From Colletes latitarsis (Eukaryota > Arthropoda > Insecta > Hymenoptera > Colletidae): a DNA stretch of 64,000 nt. Shown piece after piece: positions 1 through 14,467 of this stretch. Under the pieces are notes generated by a model. That model searched no databases and was not told the DNA's origin. It saw only the letters and a program-made list of their open reading frames with translations. The stretch covers positions 29,597,422-29,661,421 of the forward strand of contig NC_135141.1 of NCBI RefSeq assembly GCF_051014445.1, written 5' to 3'. A program made the position numbers and the translations under genes. Each line of letters starts with the position of its first letter. Position 1 is the stretch's first letter.

Positions 1-3000
1 TATTAACCTTTAAAAGGCGAGACTTTAACAGTCCCTTTTAAATCGTATAAAACTTTAGATTTCCTAAACTATTTGATATTAATTAATTATCTGAAGAAAT
101 CAAAATTTGGACATAATTTCAATTTGGTGTATATATACATTATTGGTAAACGATTCTCCTATTTGACTTCGTCTTCAAATTAAAATCATTATTCATCCGT
201 TTTCTCAGATATTGAATTGAAATTCATCGAACATCCCAAACGAGTTTATAAATAGACGAGGTATTAATCGTTACCGACTCAATTTGCAATCTCAGTGCTT
301 TTATGTACAAAACACTCCGTACACTCGACAACAGAGTTAATATTTGACGAATTTTCGAGTCTCGCGACACTACAAAGCAAAGAGTCTTGTTTGCACGGAG
401 AAGACTACATTTGATTCCTTCATCCTTCGCGGTGTTTGCGTTTCCGGTGCCACTTTCGATTTCATTCTTCTTGGCCAGAGGTCATCCTTTCGCGGCTTAT
501 GGCGAGATTTTGCGAAATGTTTGCACGGTTCTTTTGCGCGTTCAAATCTTGCCTTCGAACACGACTGAAAGCATAAATACTAAAACATAAGTGGTATAAA
601 ACTTGCGATACCAATTCTGTGAAAATTATTCTTCGTGTAATTACTTCTTGCAACTGAGCCCTATTATTTCCTCAGTAACTGATTTCACACATCGATATTG
701 CGTTCCAGGATTTCTTTTCCTGCCTTCCTGACAATTATACATTTTCATATTTCCTACTACTGTTCGTATTATATATTACACGATGATATCTTAACATAAA
801 TTTTCAAACGAATTCTCTAATAGCTTACTTTAGAGATCCATGGCGATTTCAATAAGAAATCTGGAAATGAATCAACCCGGACGCTCGATTTTCGGTCTCG
901 CTATTCGAATCATTCACGTTCGAAGGTTTGAACGTAATAATAAATCAGGTCCTTTTGTCCCTTACGACCCTTCTCGGGTCACTCGTACCTGGATTTGAAG
1001 TCCTCGAGAAGAAAGAGCATTATTCGTCCGGAGATCCTAGTATTTTTCCACCTTTGGACGATCGTGTCGCGTCGATCACACAATCTCCTATCTGGCCCTA
1101 TCCGTTCCTAGTACCTTTCCGCTTCTCGTCCGCGTCGGAGCTTGCTGAAAGGCCTGATATCCGCTCGGTATTATTCTATTGGTCGGCATCGTGGAACCTT
1201 AGCGAAGCGTAAGCCTCGACGATAATCTTCGTGCGCTCATAATCATCCCTGACACTTTCGAGAGCCTGTCGGCGACCGTGGCAAAAGGGCCCCCTTATAT
1301 TTCGAGGGACGGCGTCGATTAGGGTCATTACAAACAGACGGCCTTGGGTTCAATTTACAATTGAAATAACAACGAAAGCTCGCGCTGGCGATTGCTGGTC
1401 AAGTACGTCTTTCGCGGCTTTTTCAAATCATTCTCCATAGCTTATTGGCCTTAAAATAAAAAAATAATTCGTAATCCATAATAGAAATTCGACTAATGTT
1501 AAGAAAAAGTTTTAACGAGATTTCCGTGATTTTATTCGAACCTGTTTAAAAATAAGATTTGAAACGTTTCGAGTTCGAAACGGAAGGCAAATTAGGGTCA
1601 ATGACGATCACCGTCCACATTAAAAATAATCCGGGATTTATAACGATTAACGGGTATCGTTTTTCTTTTCGTGTTTCGGTCGACCGATTGCGAGACGACG
1701 ATTCGCGCGGCACACGGACGATTAATGTCGGCACACGCTTCAGTAGGAATGTTTAATTCATACCCATTTCTCGAAAATACCGAGAAGAATGATTCATTCT
1801 CCGTCCAAGGCTGCTGATATTTCTCATAAATACTCAGGTCGCGATATTTATACATCCATCGGTTTATTTTTTTTCTTATTCAACCGAGGTCTCCGGCGAC
1901 CTTAGCGTTCAAATACTCGCGCGCTGTCGCTCGTGCTAGTCATTTCAGAGAAACGTGATGCAATTTTAAGCAGAATCGAAACTCTCCTAAATCTATTATT
2001 TCACAGCTGTAATTAACTGCAACGCCTTCTTCCAGTAAATCCTCAAATTCATATTTATGTTGCAAATATTGGAGTACCAGTGACGTCACTGGTTACGTGG
2101 TCGATGCCTTCCGCTTCTTCTGCGTCGCGTTCGGGATTACTTTTGGCACGCGACTATATTTCTGGCTGTCGTAACGCAATCAGTTTCGTAGAAATCGCTC
2201 GTTAAATCGACGACTAGCCTACTGCACGCGTAAATCGCCAGCAGAGATCGAAATTGCATTAAATCAATCTCAAAGTTGTATCTGAAAGATTCTGATCGAA
2301 GAATCTGAATTCCATCCAGCCAGTTACATTTCCCAGTATAGCTCCTCGTTCCCGGAGTTGACATTCATCGCGGACGATTAGATTTTTCGCCGCGAATCTT
2401 TATTATTTATTGCGTTTCGCGTTTCTACGCGAGTCTCGTTACACGATCGAGGGATTTAAATACAATAGGTTTCTTGGAATTCGCGTACCGATCGGGGTGT
2501 GAAGCAGGTCGCCTTTCCGGGGTCAATCGAATGCAGCGTGAAAATTTGAAAAGTGCCAACGTGACGGATTTCATTCATGAAGATTCCCTTTATCGCGAGC
2601 GATATCATCTCCTGGCAGAGTCGCAACGCGAACGTCACGCTTGGAATATCGTTGAGATCGATAGGGATCGGGAAAATGGTTAAACTTCTAGAGGAGCAGA
2701 CCTAGACTTAGTCCAACGTGCGAATTCCATTACGAAACCATTCACTTTTCTTCATTTTTACGAATATAAATTATTCTACGTTTCGATTATTCTCAAATTG
2801 CAAGTTTCCTGCAACTTTTGCAACACTGTATCGTGGTATTGATCGATTGCAACATTGCTGCATGATTCATCTACGGTTTTCCATCGCGAAGGACGAGGAA
2901 TGCACAAAACGAAAACTCGAACTTGGTGTTTCCCTTTCAACCTTGCGCGATGTCAATTAGGAGAGGCACACTAATTGCATAACGCGTTTGCGATACACCG

Positions 3001-5199
3001 CGGGGACTTAGCGCTGTTTAATGAGGATCTTCGTTGCAAATAGCCAGGCGTTAATTTCGGCCCAAGGAAAGGCCAAAGACGCGAACGTTCTGCTTCTGTT
3101 TTTTCCACTTCAAAACAAACGTCGATAGATTATGTTTGAAAACGCGATGTTCGCGCGCTGACAACGTAACGACCATCGTTCGCGATGAATTTTAATATTT
3201 GTTTCGTGGAGGATGGTCGGGAATGTTTCTCATTTAAAAAAAAAAACTACACACAGACACTGGATCTATATCTATTTGACGATGGGGTTGCACGAACGAC
3301 GAATAAATAATATCATTTCGCAGTATCGAGCATGGTAAAGATGTTACCTAATTAATCGCGTTCGCGATAAGAATTTCCTCCTAACAAATAAGCTTCCGCG
3401 TGGATGCGTCATTCATCTCAGGCACGTCAATCCGGCGTTATTAGCCAGCATTATTTCGCTAATGCTCGCAACCATCGACGTTTGCGTCGAGGCGGCTCTG
3501 ATCGATGGTTTCGATAATAAATCACCGGACGAGGCGTACGGTATTTTTTTTCTTCTTCTCTTTTTTCCATCGTTCAGAATCACATTTGTCTGGCGTCCAC
3601 CGTGTCTCCCGTTATCCGTCGGTAACTGTAAATCTGATCTCGGGCTCCGTCCTGTCGATCATTTCATTTCGGTCCTGTTGCTCCTTTATTTTCGCCTCTC
3701 GATATCCGACCACCTTCCTCCTGGTCGCCCATAGCTTCTGTTTACTTCTTTTTACGGAGCACCGTGGCGTTGGCACTGTAGATCGGAGATCTCGATCCAT
3801 CATTCCAAGGTGGAACGCACTGCAGGAAGTCAACGATCATGCTCGGTATCCATTGGAGAGATTTGCTATAAAGAGTCGTTATCAAGAGCAAGGCTCGTGG
3901 ACGTAGCATCCAGAGGAGTTGTTTCGAGTAACGAACTCCTAGCGTGGACGGAAAATAAAACGTTTCTATTTACCTTTTTTCTTAATACTCCGACGCGCTA
4001 TCTAATTTTATGAATTTAAATAGCTCTTAATTTGCCTCTGTGTTTGTCACAGTCATCCATACATAGCTTTTTGGGCCGAAGGCCGCTCCAAAACAAGGAT
4101 TACGTCAGATCTCGAGTTTTCATTTAAAACAGGTTCTAATCTTCCTTATTGACTGTCGAGGAATTTTTTTACGCCCGTTGCGTAATTCTTCCTTATTACA
4201 AAAACTTGCATTACCATAATCAAGGTTAGGTCAATAACAGCGTATAGATGTATCTATTACTTGCGCGAACGTGTATTTATAATTTCCTTCTTTTCACTCG
4301 ATAAGCTTAATCTTTATGAGTTCGGCACAATAAAAACGTATTATTATTACTATACCAAAGAGTTCACTCTGGTACTTCAACGAGTTTAATTTGCTGAATT
4401 ATACATAAAAATACTAATAAGAATAACACTACTTTGCTGTAGGAAACGAAACATGTATTTATGAGCGTTCATTATTCCGGAGATTTAACTTAATCACCGT
4501 AGACTTGCTACATATTCATTATAACAAATACCAGAACGATTGTGAATAAATTGCACCCAAGTAAGCAGCTGGAGGAAAACATAGAACTCTTCAAGGTTGC
4601 AAGTTTCATAAATAAGTTACGTTATTGATGTCAAAGACCCTTGCTATGAACACAAAATAAATGGTTTTAAAATAATCCCTCCGAAGATCTCGTACTTCCA
4701 TGTTCGAGGTTTTTGTTGTTAATCATTGGTCCAAACAGTTTGAATCTTCGTAAGCAAGTAGTTTGTTCTTCATTCTCAGTCCAGACTATTTTCCAAGAAG
4801 CAAGAATTTGCTAATATTTTTTTTAAGGCAGAGTTCTTGTTTGTTGGATGATAAAATGAGTCATTTTCAGGAACGCGTGTTTTGGAAACGAATTATCATA
4901 CGAAACTCAAACGTAAACAATAAACATGTGTAATTACAATTGAACAAAGCTAAAAAGCATCTCAATTATCGAGGCTACGAACTACTGTAGGATCAGAATC
5001 GAGAAATCACCACCATCTTGGAAAATACAAGCTGCTACAGATCCATTCACAGTCCTAAGATGGAGATGTTAATTCCTAAAATAAAAATCGTGATTTAGGG
5101 AGACATCGAACAAAAAGATCCCTATTTTTCAAGACGGTGGTCCGTTCAATCGGGCTAGCATTTCAGGGTAGAAAAGCTGCTCGTAGGACGTCAGAATTC
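1..5199. other. No gene recognised
   Basis: Only short chance frames are present, with moderate AT content and no repeat array. It may be intergenic, or part of a very long S6KL intron. Confidence 0.5.
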
Positions 5200-5800
5200 A
5201 CACATTCCTAACGTCCCGTGGGGGCAGTATCACGATGTAGGAAGCCTGTACGGGTCTACGAGCCGCGTATTAGCAGTCCGGGTGCGAAGTTGCGAAGCAC
5301 AATGGTCGTTTCTCGACGATCTCAATGTCGGTAGTCAGCGCGAGCTAGCACAGCGGCCGGAAAAGGGGAAAAAAACGAAGAATCGACGGCGGTTCGCCTG
5401 TCTCCTCCCTTCTTGTACCGATGCTACGTGACGCGACTGCGGCACTCGGGGATTAACGACGCCTTCTTCGTCGGCGTCTGCTTGCCCGTGGATTCATCGG
5501 CGAATCAAAACGGCCACGTCGAGGACGGCGTTCGTCGAAACGATAACGCGATACATATTGAGGAGCAATTAAGCCCGACGTACTCGCGATCCGCGTGGAA
5601 TATTTTTCTTCCGTTTCCGCGAATACGATAAAAATCGAACGCACACACGTGACGTCGATCGAGAATTAGAAATGGTAAACGACGACGCCGGGACGACGCG
5701 TTGTTTACGCGACGCGGAAATCGCGCGGTGGGGATAGCCATTTAAGGGCAAAAGAATGGAGGATGAATGTTAACGAGGGAGATCGAGAGCAGTCGTTAGA
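5200..5800 (+). promoter_or_regulatory. CpG-rich block, possible promoter
   Basis: This interval is visibly richer in CpG than its flanks, with several TCAG-type initiator-like motifs (GTAGTCAGCG near 5332). No recognisable coding exon is present. It could be a first exon or enhancer for a gene downstream, including S6KL, but nothing in the sequence ties it to one. Confidence 0.15.
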
Positions 5801-8800
5801 TCTGGTTCAGTATGTACTCGAGAACGAAGAGTAAATTAGTACGTAGGTATGAAAAACTCGACTGGAGCAACGTGGGAAAGATAGTTATGCATTTTTCTTT
5901 TCGGTGCTCGTCCAAGATTCTGGGTGATTTCAATGCCTGGTCGAGTCTTCGACTTGGTCCGAACGCAATTTCGACTAGTTTTCGCGCGATGTTTTATCGG
6001 TGTATCGTAATCGACGTTCAAATTGGGGAGCTTGACAAATTTCTGAGAATTATTAATAAATCATTAGCCTTTCTAGGCAGCGCCGAAACACTTTTACGCG
6101 TGACTTCCATCGCTCACGTTTATTTTTCGTCTCTGACACTGTTCGTAATAAATCTAATGTCTTGGAGCGACAGGTGATAAATTAACGATTATATAACCTG
6201 AGAACGTGTTCTAACGATTCCAAAGAAGAAGAGAAATATCGAGCAAAATCGCAGCGCAGAGTCCAACGGTGATTAACTGATTTTTGTTATGAAAATATTT
6301 CTCGTTTCTTTTCGCGACGATGGCGTGTACATGCTACGACTATAACAATGGGAGGACTTAACGCGTTACGAAGCTCGTGAGTTGCAGAAATGATTCACCG
6401 TGGAAAAGTTAAACTGTGCTCTCGACTGATTCATACAGCCGTCGCATAATCTGTTTTTTTATATCAATTTGCCTCGTTCCCTGTCATCGATTAATTTTTT
6501 ACCGACATATTTGTCAGAACGTTTCAACAATTGGTGCATGGGTTACCGTGTCTCCTTGAATCATAAATTCACGATTCAAATCTTCGCGTAATTGTTCCCT
6601 TGTAAAAAAGAAAACAGTCGAAAGGATTTCTAGGAGTTCTTAATATTTGAAATCTAGTACAACTATGGACTCGGATTCTTCTCAGGCATCCTCTGCTTAA
6701 TCACTTAAAAATTAAGTCGAAAGATCATCAAGATCTGATTCAGAAAAGAAACTGCAGTCTTTCATCAGAGTGTCACGAAACTCGTGCATTTTAAACGAAT
6801 ATGTGCGACGAATGCGTGGGTGGCTCTGTAAAGTGGCTCTGAAGCAACAAAAGAATTTATTCGGAGGATTATGCTGTAATTTTCCAGAATATCCTTGAAA
6901 GTACAGTTAAAGGGGCGGCGTACGCGTTGCTTTTCATTCGGCCCTCGTAGTTTGTATCGGGTACCAGGTCGTTTCTCGTAGGGCCGGTCGGCGGAAGTAG
7001 CGTCTGTCCGACGAGACGGATGCCCGAAAGAAAGTTCTCGAAGTCAATTCCGTAATGGTCGGTGTAGCATTGAATTCAATTGAATAATGGTCCGCTGACG
7101 GTGGGGGAAGGGGCGCGAAAGGCAGCCGCCCCGATCATTATCCATCATTCGGCCGATTATCGTGATATTCCCGCGGCATTCGCCTTTATCGCCGTTATTC
7201 AACGCGTCGCTCGAGAGTGTCGAGAGAGTGATACACGCGTGAAAGAAGTTTCGAGACGACGAACTCTCGGGACCCTCCTCCGACTCGATTGCCTCTGGTC
7301 CACCGCCATGCATCTCGCGAAATTCGTTTCTTCTCTCCCTCGTACGATTTCGAGACCCCCCGTTGCCATCGTTCATTTTTTACAACCCGTGACTTATTGC
7401 TCGTCTTCGATCAGCCATTTTTTAATTTATTGGACGGGCCATTCCCCTGTCGAGCGGATGGACGATTTGCATTCGAGTATTTTGTTGGACAAATTACTCT
7501 TATAGACATCTGTACTGGATCCTACTGGAACCAAGAATTTTGGTTCGAAAAATGAAATTGTCCACGTGGGAGGCTCGCGTAAAATCGTGGTCTTTTATAT
7601 AATATTTGAAGATATCGTAGATCCGCGATTTTCTACGTTGTGAAACAGGGAACAACGAGGATTGAGTATGTTGCAGCAGCACTGTCACCAATGCAAAAAT
7701 CGTACGTGACATTCAGTGCATTTTCCTCTTGAAAACGTGTGAGGAATCATCTTTACTATTCAGTTTAGCACGTTAAAAGCAACAAATAGATTCTCTGACT
7801 TTGTAACATTGCCAAACGTCTAGATCCTAATATTTTCGAAAAGATTGAATTTTAGAGTAGATCGTCACCTCGAGTCCAGCATAGTTGTATTGTTTAAAGT
7901 TTGAATAACTTTGGATTCGCGAAGGATCGGGGAAGAGAGTCGAAACGTAGGTAGAATCTTGCCGGTCAGCGTCGGAGAACGCTGTACTATCTCTCGCGCG
8001 GATCTACGGTCGAAGATCTACCGTTAACGATCGCCACGCTCCATTAAATCCGCGCTTGGCTAATTACCGATTCCCCGGTGACCGTTCCGATTCTCGTATG
8101 GGCTGCGCGTTTCCTCGCGATCGCGACGCATATGCTATGCGCGGCTCCGCCCGTGGTTCGTTCCTCGGTCGTTCTTCGCGTTTCCCGGCCGCCGTCTTGG
8201 CCGTTCCATCGATCCCGTGGATCTAAATATAACCGGTGCGACATCAGTGGCCTGGATCCGATCGAAAGCAAACACGGAAGATTCGCGCGTTCCACGGCCG
8301 CGGGGTAATTGCACGGATCTACGGATCGGATCGTTGACTCGTGATACCAGGCGCGATGCCTTCGACCAGCCATGGACGATCGAACGAGTCGATAGTCGGT
8401 CAGAGGAGGGACTCGAGAATGCAACCTTGGAATCTGCGAGCCTTGGGACCCATTCGAGAAACGTTCTTATAATATCTTCACAGTTATTTACAGCGCGCGA
8501 CTAAATCCCACACTGTGTACGTTTCAAGAAGAAATACATTTTTCACACTCTGTAGATCCAATTCTAGATCTCACCTAACAGAGGGTTGGTCGCGCGAAGG
8601 GGTCGAAAAATCCTATATGGAATCGGGTTTCGCTACGATTCTGTACTAGTTTTAAGAGTTCGCGAATGGAAGAGCGCAATTCGTTAACTAACTTTACGTG
8701 AATTGAGATACAAGATTCGTTAGATCGAGAGGTTGCTTTCGACCCTCGTCTATGGCGTTCGAAACGAACTTCTCGTCTGAACATTTCGTACAATTTGAAG

Positions 8801-11800
8801 GATCGTCGCGTCGAGTCGAAAGGCCATTCGTGGATCGGCCATAAAGTGACGAAGAACGTTCTCTAACAGAAGGTAGCGAATTCAGCGCGTCCATCGTAGG
8901 AATTGCGAGCAACAGGAGGGAACTGGGTGTGCCGACTCGATCGACAGAGACACAGGAATAAAAATAAGCGACCGTAGGATTAACGGGTGTTCTCCTCAGA
9001 CGAGGAACCTGGCGCCAGCCACTAAATTAGCTCCTTGGACGACGTGCCGCGATGTCCCATTCCCTCCTCGTGTTCCATTCCTCCTTTTTCCGTCTTCCAC
9101 GTCTCCTCCTTTCCGCTCGTCAATTTCCAATCAAGACCGCAGCTTCGTCACCATCGAACGCACGTAACTGAGAGAGTCACGATGGGTGGAAAGTGTCTGG
9201 GGGAACGAGGGAAACGTAAAGGTACGATGCAATTATCGGTGGACAAGTGGTATTCGTTAGACACGCTAGATATAGCAACTCTGAACCTAATGTATTCTAG
9301 ATCCATTGTGTTTATCTCACAGAATTCCTTATTTACGATTTCATTGTTTGTCACGTTGGAACGAATTACCGGTTAATATTCACGAAAAGAATTTATTTAT
9401 AAAATAAACCGAGCGTTGAGCAGGATTTACAAGTACTCGAATGTTCAAAAGTCGTAATGAAATAACTCTTTAATTCCTTATTAAAAAATGTACAATAGTT
9501 CCTCGGTTGTTACACGGTGAATCTCGTTCATTGTATAGCGCGGAGAACCAAAGATGGTCGCTGTGCAACAAGCGAGGGTATAGTAGTAGATGCAATAATA
9601 CTTTTTCAATAAATTCTTCTATCTTAAAGAAGTTTGGGAACCCCTGCTGTAGAGAAAACAGAAGAGTTCAACTATTCTGTTGCAACTCAACCCTAAATTC
9701 TAGAAACTACAACCAGGAATAAATAATAAAGTATTCAATGCAGATAGAATAGGGGAAGCTGTTATTATTTTGTCCCTCGAGGGTCTGCGGAAACTAATGT
9801 GCCTACAGCCTACGGTTTTAACGTAACGCGAATATGCAAATGTGGTAACACGTGAATGATAAATGTACAGTATTACTCGAGTAATTATAAATAGATTGTA
9901 TTTATTTATTTAAGCGTTTCAAAAAGCTGTTCGCAACTTTCTCAAAATTTCTCCGCCCGTCGTTTGTTGACAAGTGAAATTCGGGTGTCTAATATTCGCA
10001 CCAGGAGTTTCTATCATTGCCAAATTCGCACGGTTTCACCGCGATATAAAATCCGTGCCGCGGATTCGAGTGCTAAAAAGAACGCTCGCATGTTTGCCGG
10101 AGAGAGATCTGGTACGCGCAACGGAAGTGATGTAACCGAAGAAAGTAAAATGGGACATTTTGGTCAGTTGGTCGGTGCACCGACGCTGACCTGCGACGAT
10201 ATCACGCGATCGATGGTCCATTTCTTCTCGAGGAAGTGCGCAGTAGGAAATTTCCACGTCCATTACGACTTATTATCAAGAAAAACTGGGTACAGAAAAT
10301 GAAAAATGAAACGAGAATATAGGAAACATCGATTTCTTCTTGCCTTTCAAAATTCAGGCCCACAAATCCAGACAAACTGGCTTTTGAAAATAGCGAAAAA
10401 TGGAACTCGAGGTTTCTGGACCTCGAGTTCTGTCCCCTCGAAGGGGCGCAGAGACGTTTAAATGCCCCTGCGAGGGCGTTTCGTTCGCGAAACCGAGCGT
10501 CGTTGCGCGAAAGAAGAGACTTCAGGGAGCAAATGGCCAAGCACGACGAAAAACGAGAGCAACGTTTGAAATAATCCTCGGCCGCGTCGTCCCGTGTCCC
10601 AAGAAGGCGGAGAAGAATCCATCGGGCGAGTGGAACAGGAACGGAGGGCGGCGGAGGGTGGAAACGAGCCGGACGATGGATAAAAGAGGAAGATGCACAC
10701 GATGGTGGAGCAGGTTTAGCTTTTTGCTCGGCGTTCAGCAAAGCGTATCGACGCGAATCCCCGTATACGGCCGCAGGACGGCGAACGAGAGGGAAGGGGA
10801 TCCGGAGGAAGCTGGAAGAAGGGCAGAGGGATAGAAGGGAACAGGTAGAAAAAGAGAGGAGAAAAGGGATAGGAAGAAAAAGAGTCACCCTCCGTGGCGC
10901 CTGAAGGCGATGAGCAACCAACGACCGGTCGCTAAGGGACGCGCAGCGTGGATCAGCGCTGGAAGACCTTCGAGGTTTTGCTGCGTTCGCCAGGTTCACC
11001 AACCTTTTCACGGATCATTCTGTTCATTATTGAATAACTCGGCAGTCACTTGCTTGCCTTTCGCCACCACGAATCCTCCACTTCTGACCGTTTTCTTCTT
11101 CGCCATCCTCCTGGATTTTTCTTCATCTTTTATCGCAATAAAGTAAAATTTCACTTATTCGGCATACTCGAGACTGGGGCAATGCCGGATAGCTACACTG
11201 TACCTACATACGCAGTGATGAAAACGAGGAATATAATCACAGACTAGGTATACGAGTCGATCTTACATCCGATGTATCTTTTTGGCCCATTTTTCTGGGG
11301 CTCTGGAGCCTCATTACCATTTTCATGTCTCACTGGCCATTAAATTGTTTTTTGTTCGACTCTGTAGACGTCTGGGACTAGAACGAGATACGGTTAACGG
11401 GGCTAACTTAACTTCTGTCAGCGAAACATCCAACGCTCGTAAACAGGATATCGCAGTTTGGTACTCTTTTGTCCGTCGTACTTTTTATTTCCCTGGGACC
11501 CTCGACCCCTTCGACTTCGTTCCAACCTTTGTTCGATACTTTTTCTTTTCGCCCCGGCGCGAGAGTCGGTTCGCGGGGCGGCGATTAACGAGTTTTCGGG
11601 CCCCCGACACGATTCATCCGCGGGAGGACGAACTCTTAAACCAGCAATAATTTCTAGCTGTCCGATGGGTCATGATATATACTGACCAGGTCCAGCGTTC
11701 CTGTCCGGCCCTCTAAAAATACGACGCTGCGCGCCACTCCGTGAGATTCTCTATGTAGATTAAGCGTCCTGCTTCGAGCCCGGCTGCAGGCATGTTGATC

Positions 11801-14467
11801 TTAGATCCCGATCTTTGATAGTTTTAATCGAGTAGGCCCGAGATAAATTGCTGGGAATGGAAGGGATGGGAAGCATCTTAAGGTGTTAATAATCGTACAA
11901 CTCGGGAGCATTTTCGTTTCTGCGATTCTTAACTCTTAACGATCCAAAAGAAGATACTCGGTCTTTCAGAGCTAGAGACAATTCGTAATCTTCGATATTT
12001 ATAATAATATGAATTTAAGCAGAATTGAAACATTCGCGACGCTAATTGCACCAGACAGACGTGGCTCATCGTCGTCCAATGTCCACGCCATTAACGCAAC
12101 CGAAATGGCCGTCCCGCGAACTTTCCAAGTTCCAAATTACTTCTTTTTTTAATTAATTTCATTCTCAATCCAGGTTGAACTTTAAAACTTTTTAGAATGT
12201 TCTACTCATAAATACGCCCGTCGTTTATATAGTACCATTACCTAGCTGTTCGATCGCCAAGACAAATTCGCTTTAAAATCTTATCTTCTAACACGTTCCT
12301 GCATAGTTGTCCGAAAAGACCATTAGGGTATCACGTTCGTAGTCGTTATTCTTCCGTGTTCATGCCGTTAAACTCGCAGAGGGGTGTCTTTACAGAGCAC
12401 ACGACAGGATGGACATTTTTATTGCTATTCTATACTATCCTTACGATCGTGGCTGTCTCCGGTGATCTCGTTATCGTTTCGATCGTAGTCTCGCCTTCAG
12501 CGATACCTGTTGTTCGAGAAAATTTCTGTTTAAGTATTGCTACAAAATTACCCTGTACAGGCACATTCGAACGATTTATTAATACTACTAAAACTTGATA
12601 GCACAGTCTCTTCAGTACCTAGATGCAGTGATCTCAACATCGAAGTCGTTTAATTCAAATACATAAATAGAAAGTAGAAAATATCACGAGAAAAGGAACC
12701 CAATGCTAAATACAATCTATAGGCCGAATTTCGTAGTTCCATCCAGGGCTAAGCTTTCGTTCACCCTGCCATACATTTCCTATTCTATGAGACTCGTTCT
12801 GAGGTTTTACAAATTTCACAACTCTTTCTTCTCCATCGTCGCGACCAACGAGCTTCTGGATTCGCTGGTCCCGGGTAAAAAGCTGCCTCGAACGCGGGAT
12901 GACTGTCGAGGGTAGCGTCTCCAGAACGCAAGAAAACCTTCGCAAGGTAAACCGGCTTCGTCTTGCCTTAATCGTTGCTCCCGTCTCGCTACAGGTCGCG
13001 GGTCTGCGTAAAAAAATATATTCCACGATTACCGGCGCCTGGAGAACGTTCGTCGCGAACAATGTACCCCGTCTGTTGGTTCTTTTCTGGTTCCACCGTC
13101 CCGTGCAGCTTTACAAGACAATTTACGACTTCGACTCGAGACTCGCGAAACTATCTTCGGGAACGTGTTCGCGATAATTGGGTATTAACCCTTTCGTACG
13201 AGCAACGCCATATGATATTTTTCGAGCATCGTTTTCATTATTGATGCATTTAATCAACGATGCTTCGTTGCAGTACTTTCGTCGAGATAATTTCTTTAGT
13301 TATGAGTATACACAAGGAAAACCTGTTGCATCGGTTTAATCGATGTAACGGATCGATCTTAATGAATCATGTATAATGGTAAAACGAGAAACGATAAATG
13401 TTAAAGAATATATTTGTGGAAAGTGGCGAAAAGTTTCATCGTACCCTAATGCTGTAAAAAAATTGTCAAATATCGCTTCTCGTTTTACGATTTTGCACGA
13501 GCCTCCCCCCTTAATGAAGTCAACTCCGGGATAACTGGCTGCCGTGGTGGCCAGCACGCGAGGTAAACATAATCGAGCATCGGACCATCTTCCACGCTGC
13601 CCTTGAATCGCTCAACCGTGGCGGCGAGATGCAAAAAGTCCTCGTTTATGGAACTCTGACTAGAACGACCGGCGGTGCTGACAGGACGATTGTCCGAGGG
13701 TTGTCGGGGTCCCAGGATCACCGCTCCCGTCGTCGCAGGACGTAAGAAAACCTTCGCAAGGCAAACCAGATCTGTCTTGGCTATCCTCCTCCCACCCTTT
13801 TGCGTCCCTTGTCTCCCTTTCCCGGATAAAAATTAGCCGCGGTTACCAATCCCGCGATACCGGAGCGCGTCGAGGATGCACCGACCGCGTTGCATCTCCG
13901 TAGAATGCAGGGAACGCCATCTCGTTACGCTACTTCCTTTTTGGAGGCCGAGCGAACAGAAGCTAGCCTACCTGTATCCATTGGCGTAGAACCGCGTGGA
14001 CCAGCTTTTTTCTAGAACCATCCACGAAATTGCATATTCCTAGGACATAATCGTCTACGTAACGTCGCAAAATTTAGGAGGCATCGAGTCCAACATTTCT
14101 GATATTTTACTTTCGCAGTGAGAAAATTGCTTGTCTCTGATTTTAGCATAAAACTGAACGGGCATATTTTTGTTCGTAGGGAGATTCAGGAAGTGGCTAT
14201 GCACCGGGAGTTCCTCGGATCGTTCGTCTTGTAATTACGTGGAATTAAATCGTTCGCGAATTAGCTTGCGCTCGGTTGAACACGCTCGCGAAGAAACCGC
14301 AGGCGATCTCGGTTTTACAATGTTCTGGCGCCTATGCCCGTGGAAGGCATCCGAGCCGAACCAGTCGATCCTTCTCTTTTTCTATACGCGGCCCCGGGAG
14401 GAAAAGACACCTCGCGTGCAGCGCGTGCACCTCCCCTTTCGAGGTGCCTCCTGCACCCTCGACGGGT
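5801..14467. other. No gene recognised
   Basis: The content is mixed GC-rich and AT-rich DNA. The open frames around 7.1-7.5, 8.0-8.4 and 10.2-11.0 kb have overlapping partners in other frames and no family resemblance. A diverged duplication of about 45 bp links 12929-12975 with 13738-13785. Confidence 0.5.
9632..9646. mobile_element. Possible hAT-type element end
   Basis: GTTTGGGAACCCCTG is the reverse complement of CAGGGGTTCCCAAAC, a terminal motif common in hAT elements. Only one end was seen, with no partner end or transposase nearby, so this is at most a remnant. Confidence 0.25.

Noticed and set aside
5413..5644. Overlapping plus and minus frames in a CpG-rich block as a first coding exon
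   Set aside because: No family match, both strands are open, and no donor site in a sensible phase was found.
10202..11011. 269-codon minus-strand frame, the longest in the window
   Set aside because: It lies opposite a purine-rich GC block with an equally open frame on the plus strand (10400-10834). The product is low-complexity Pro/Ser/Leu with no family resemblance and no supporting splice structure.
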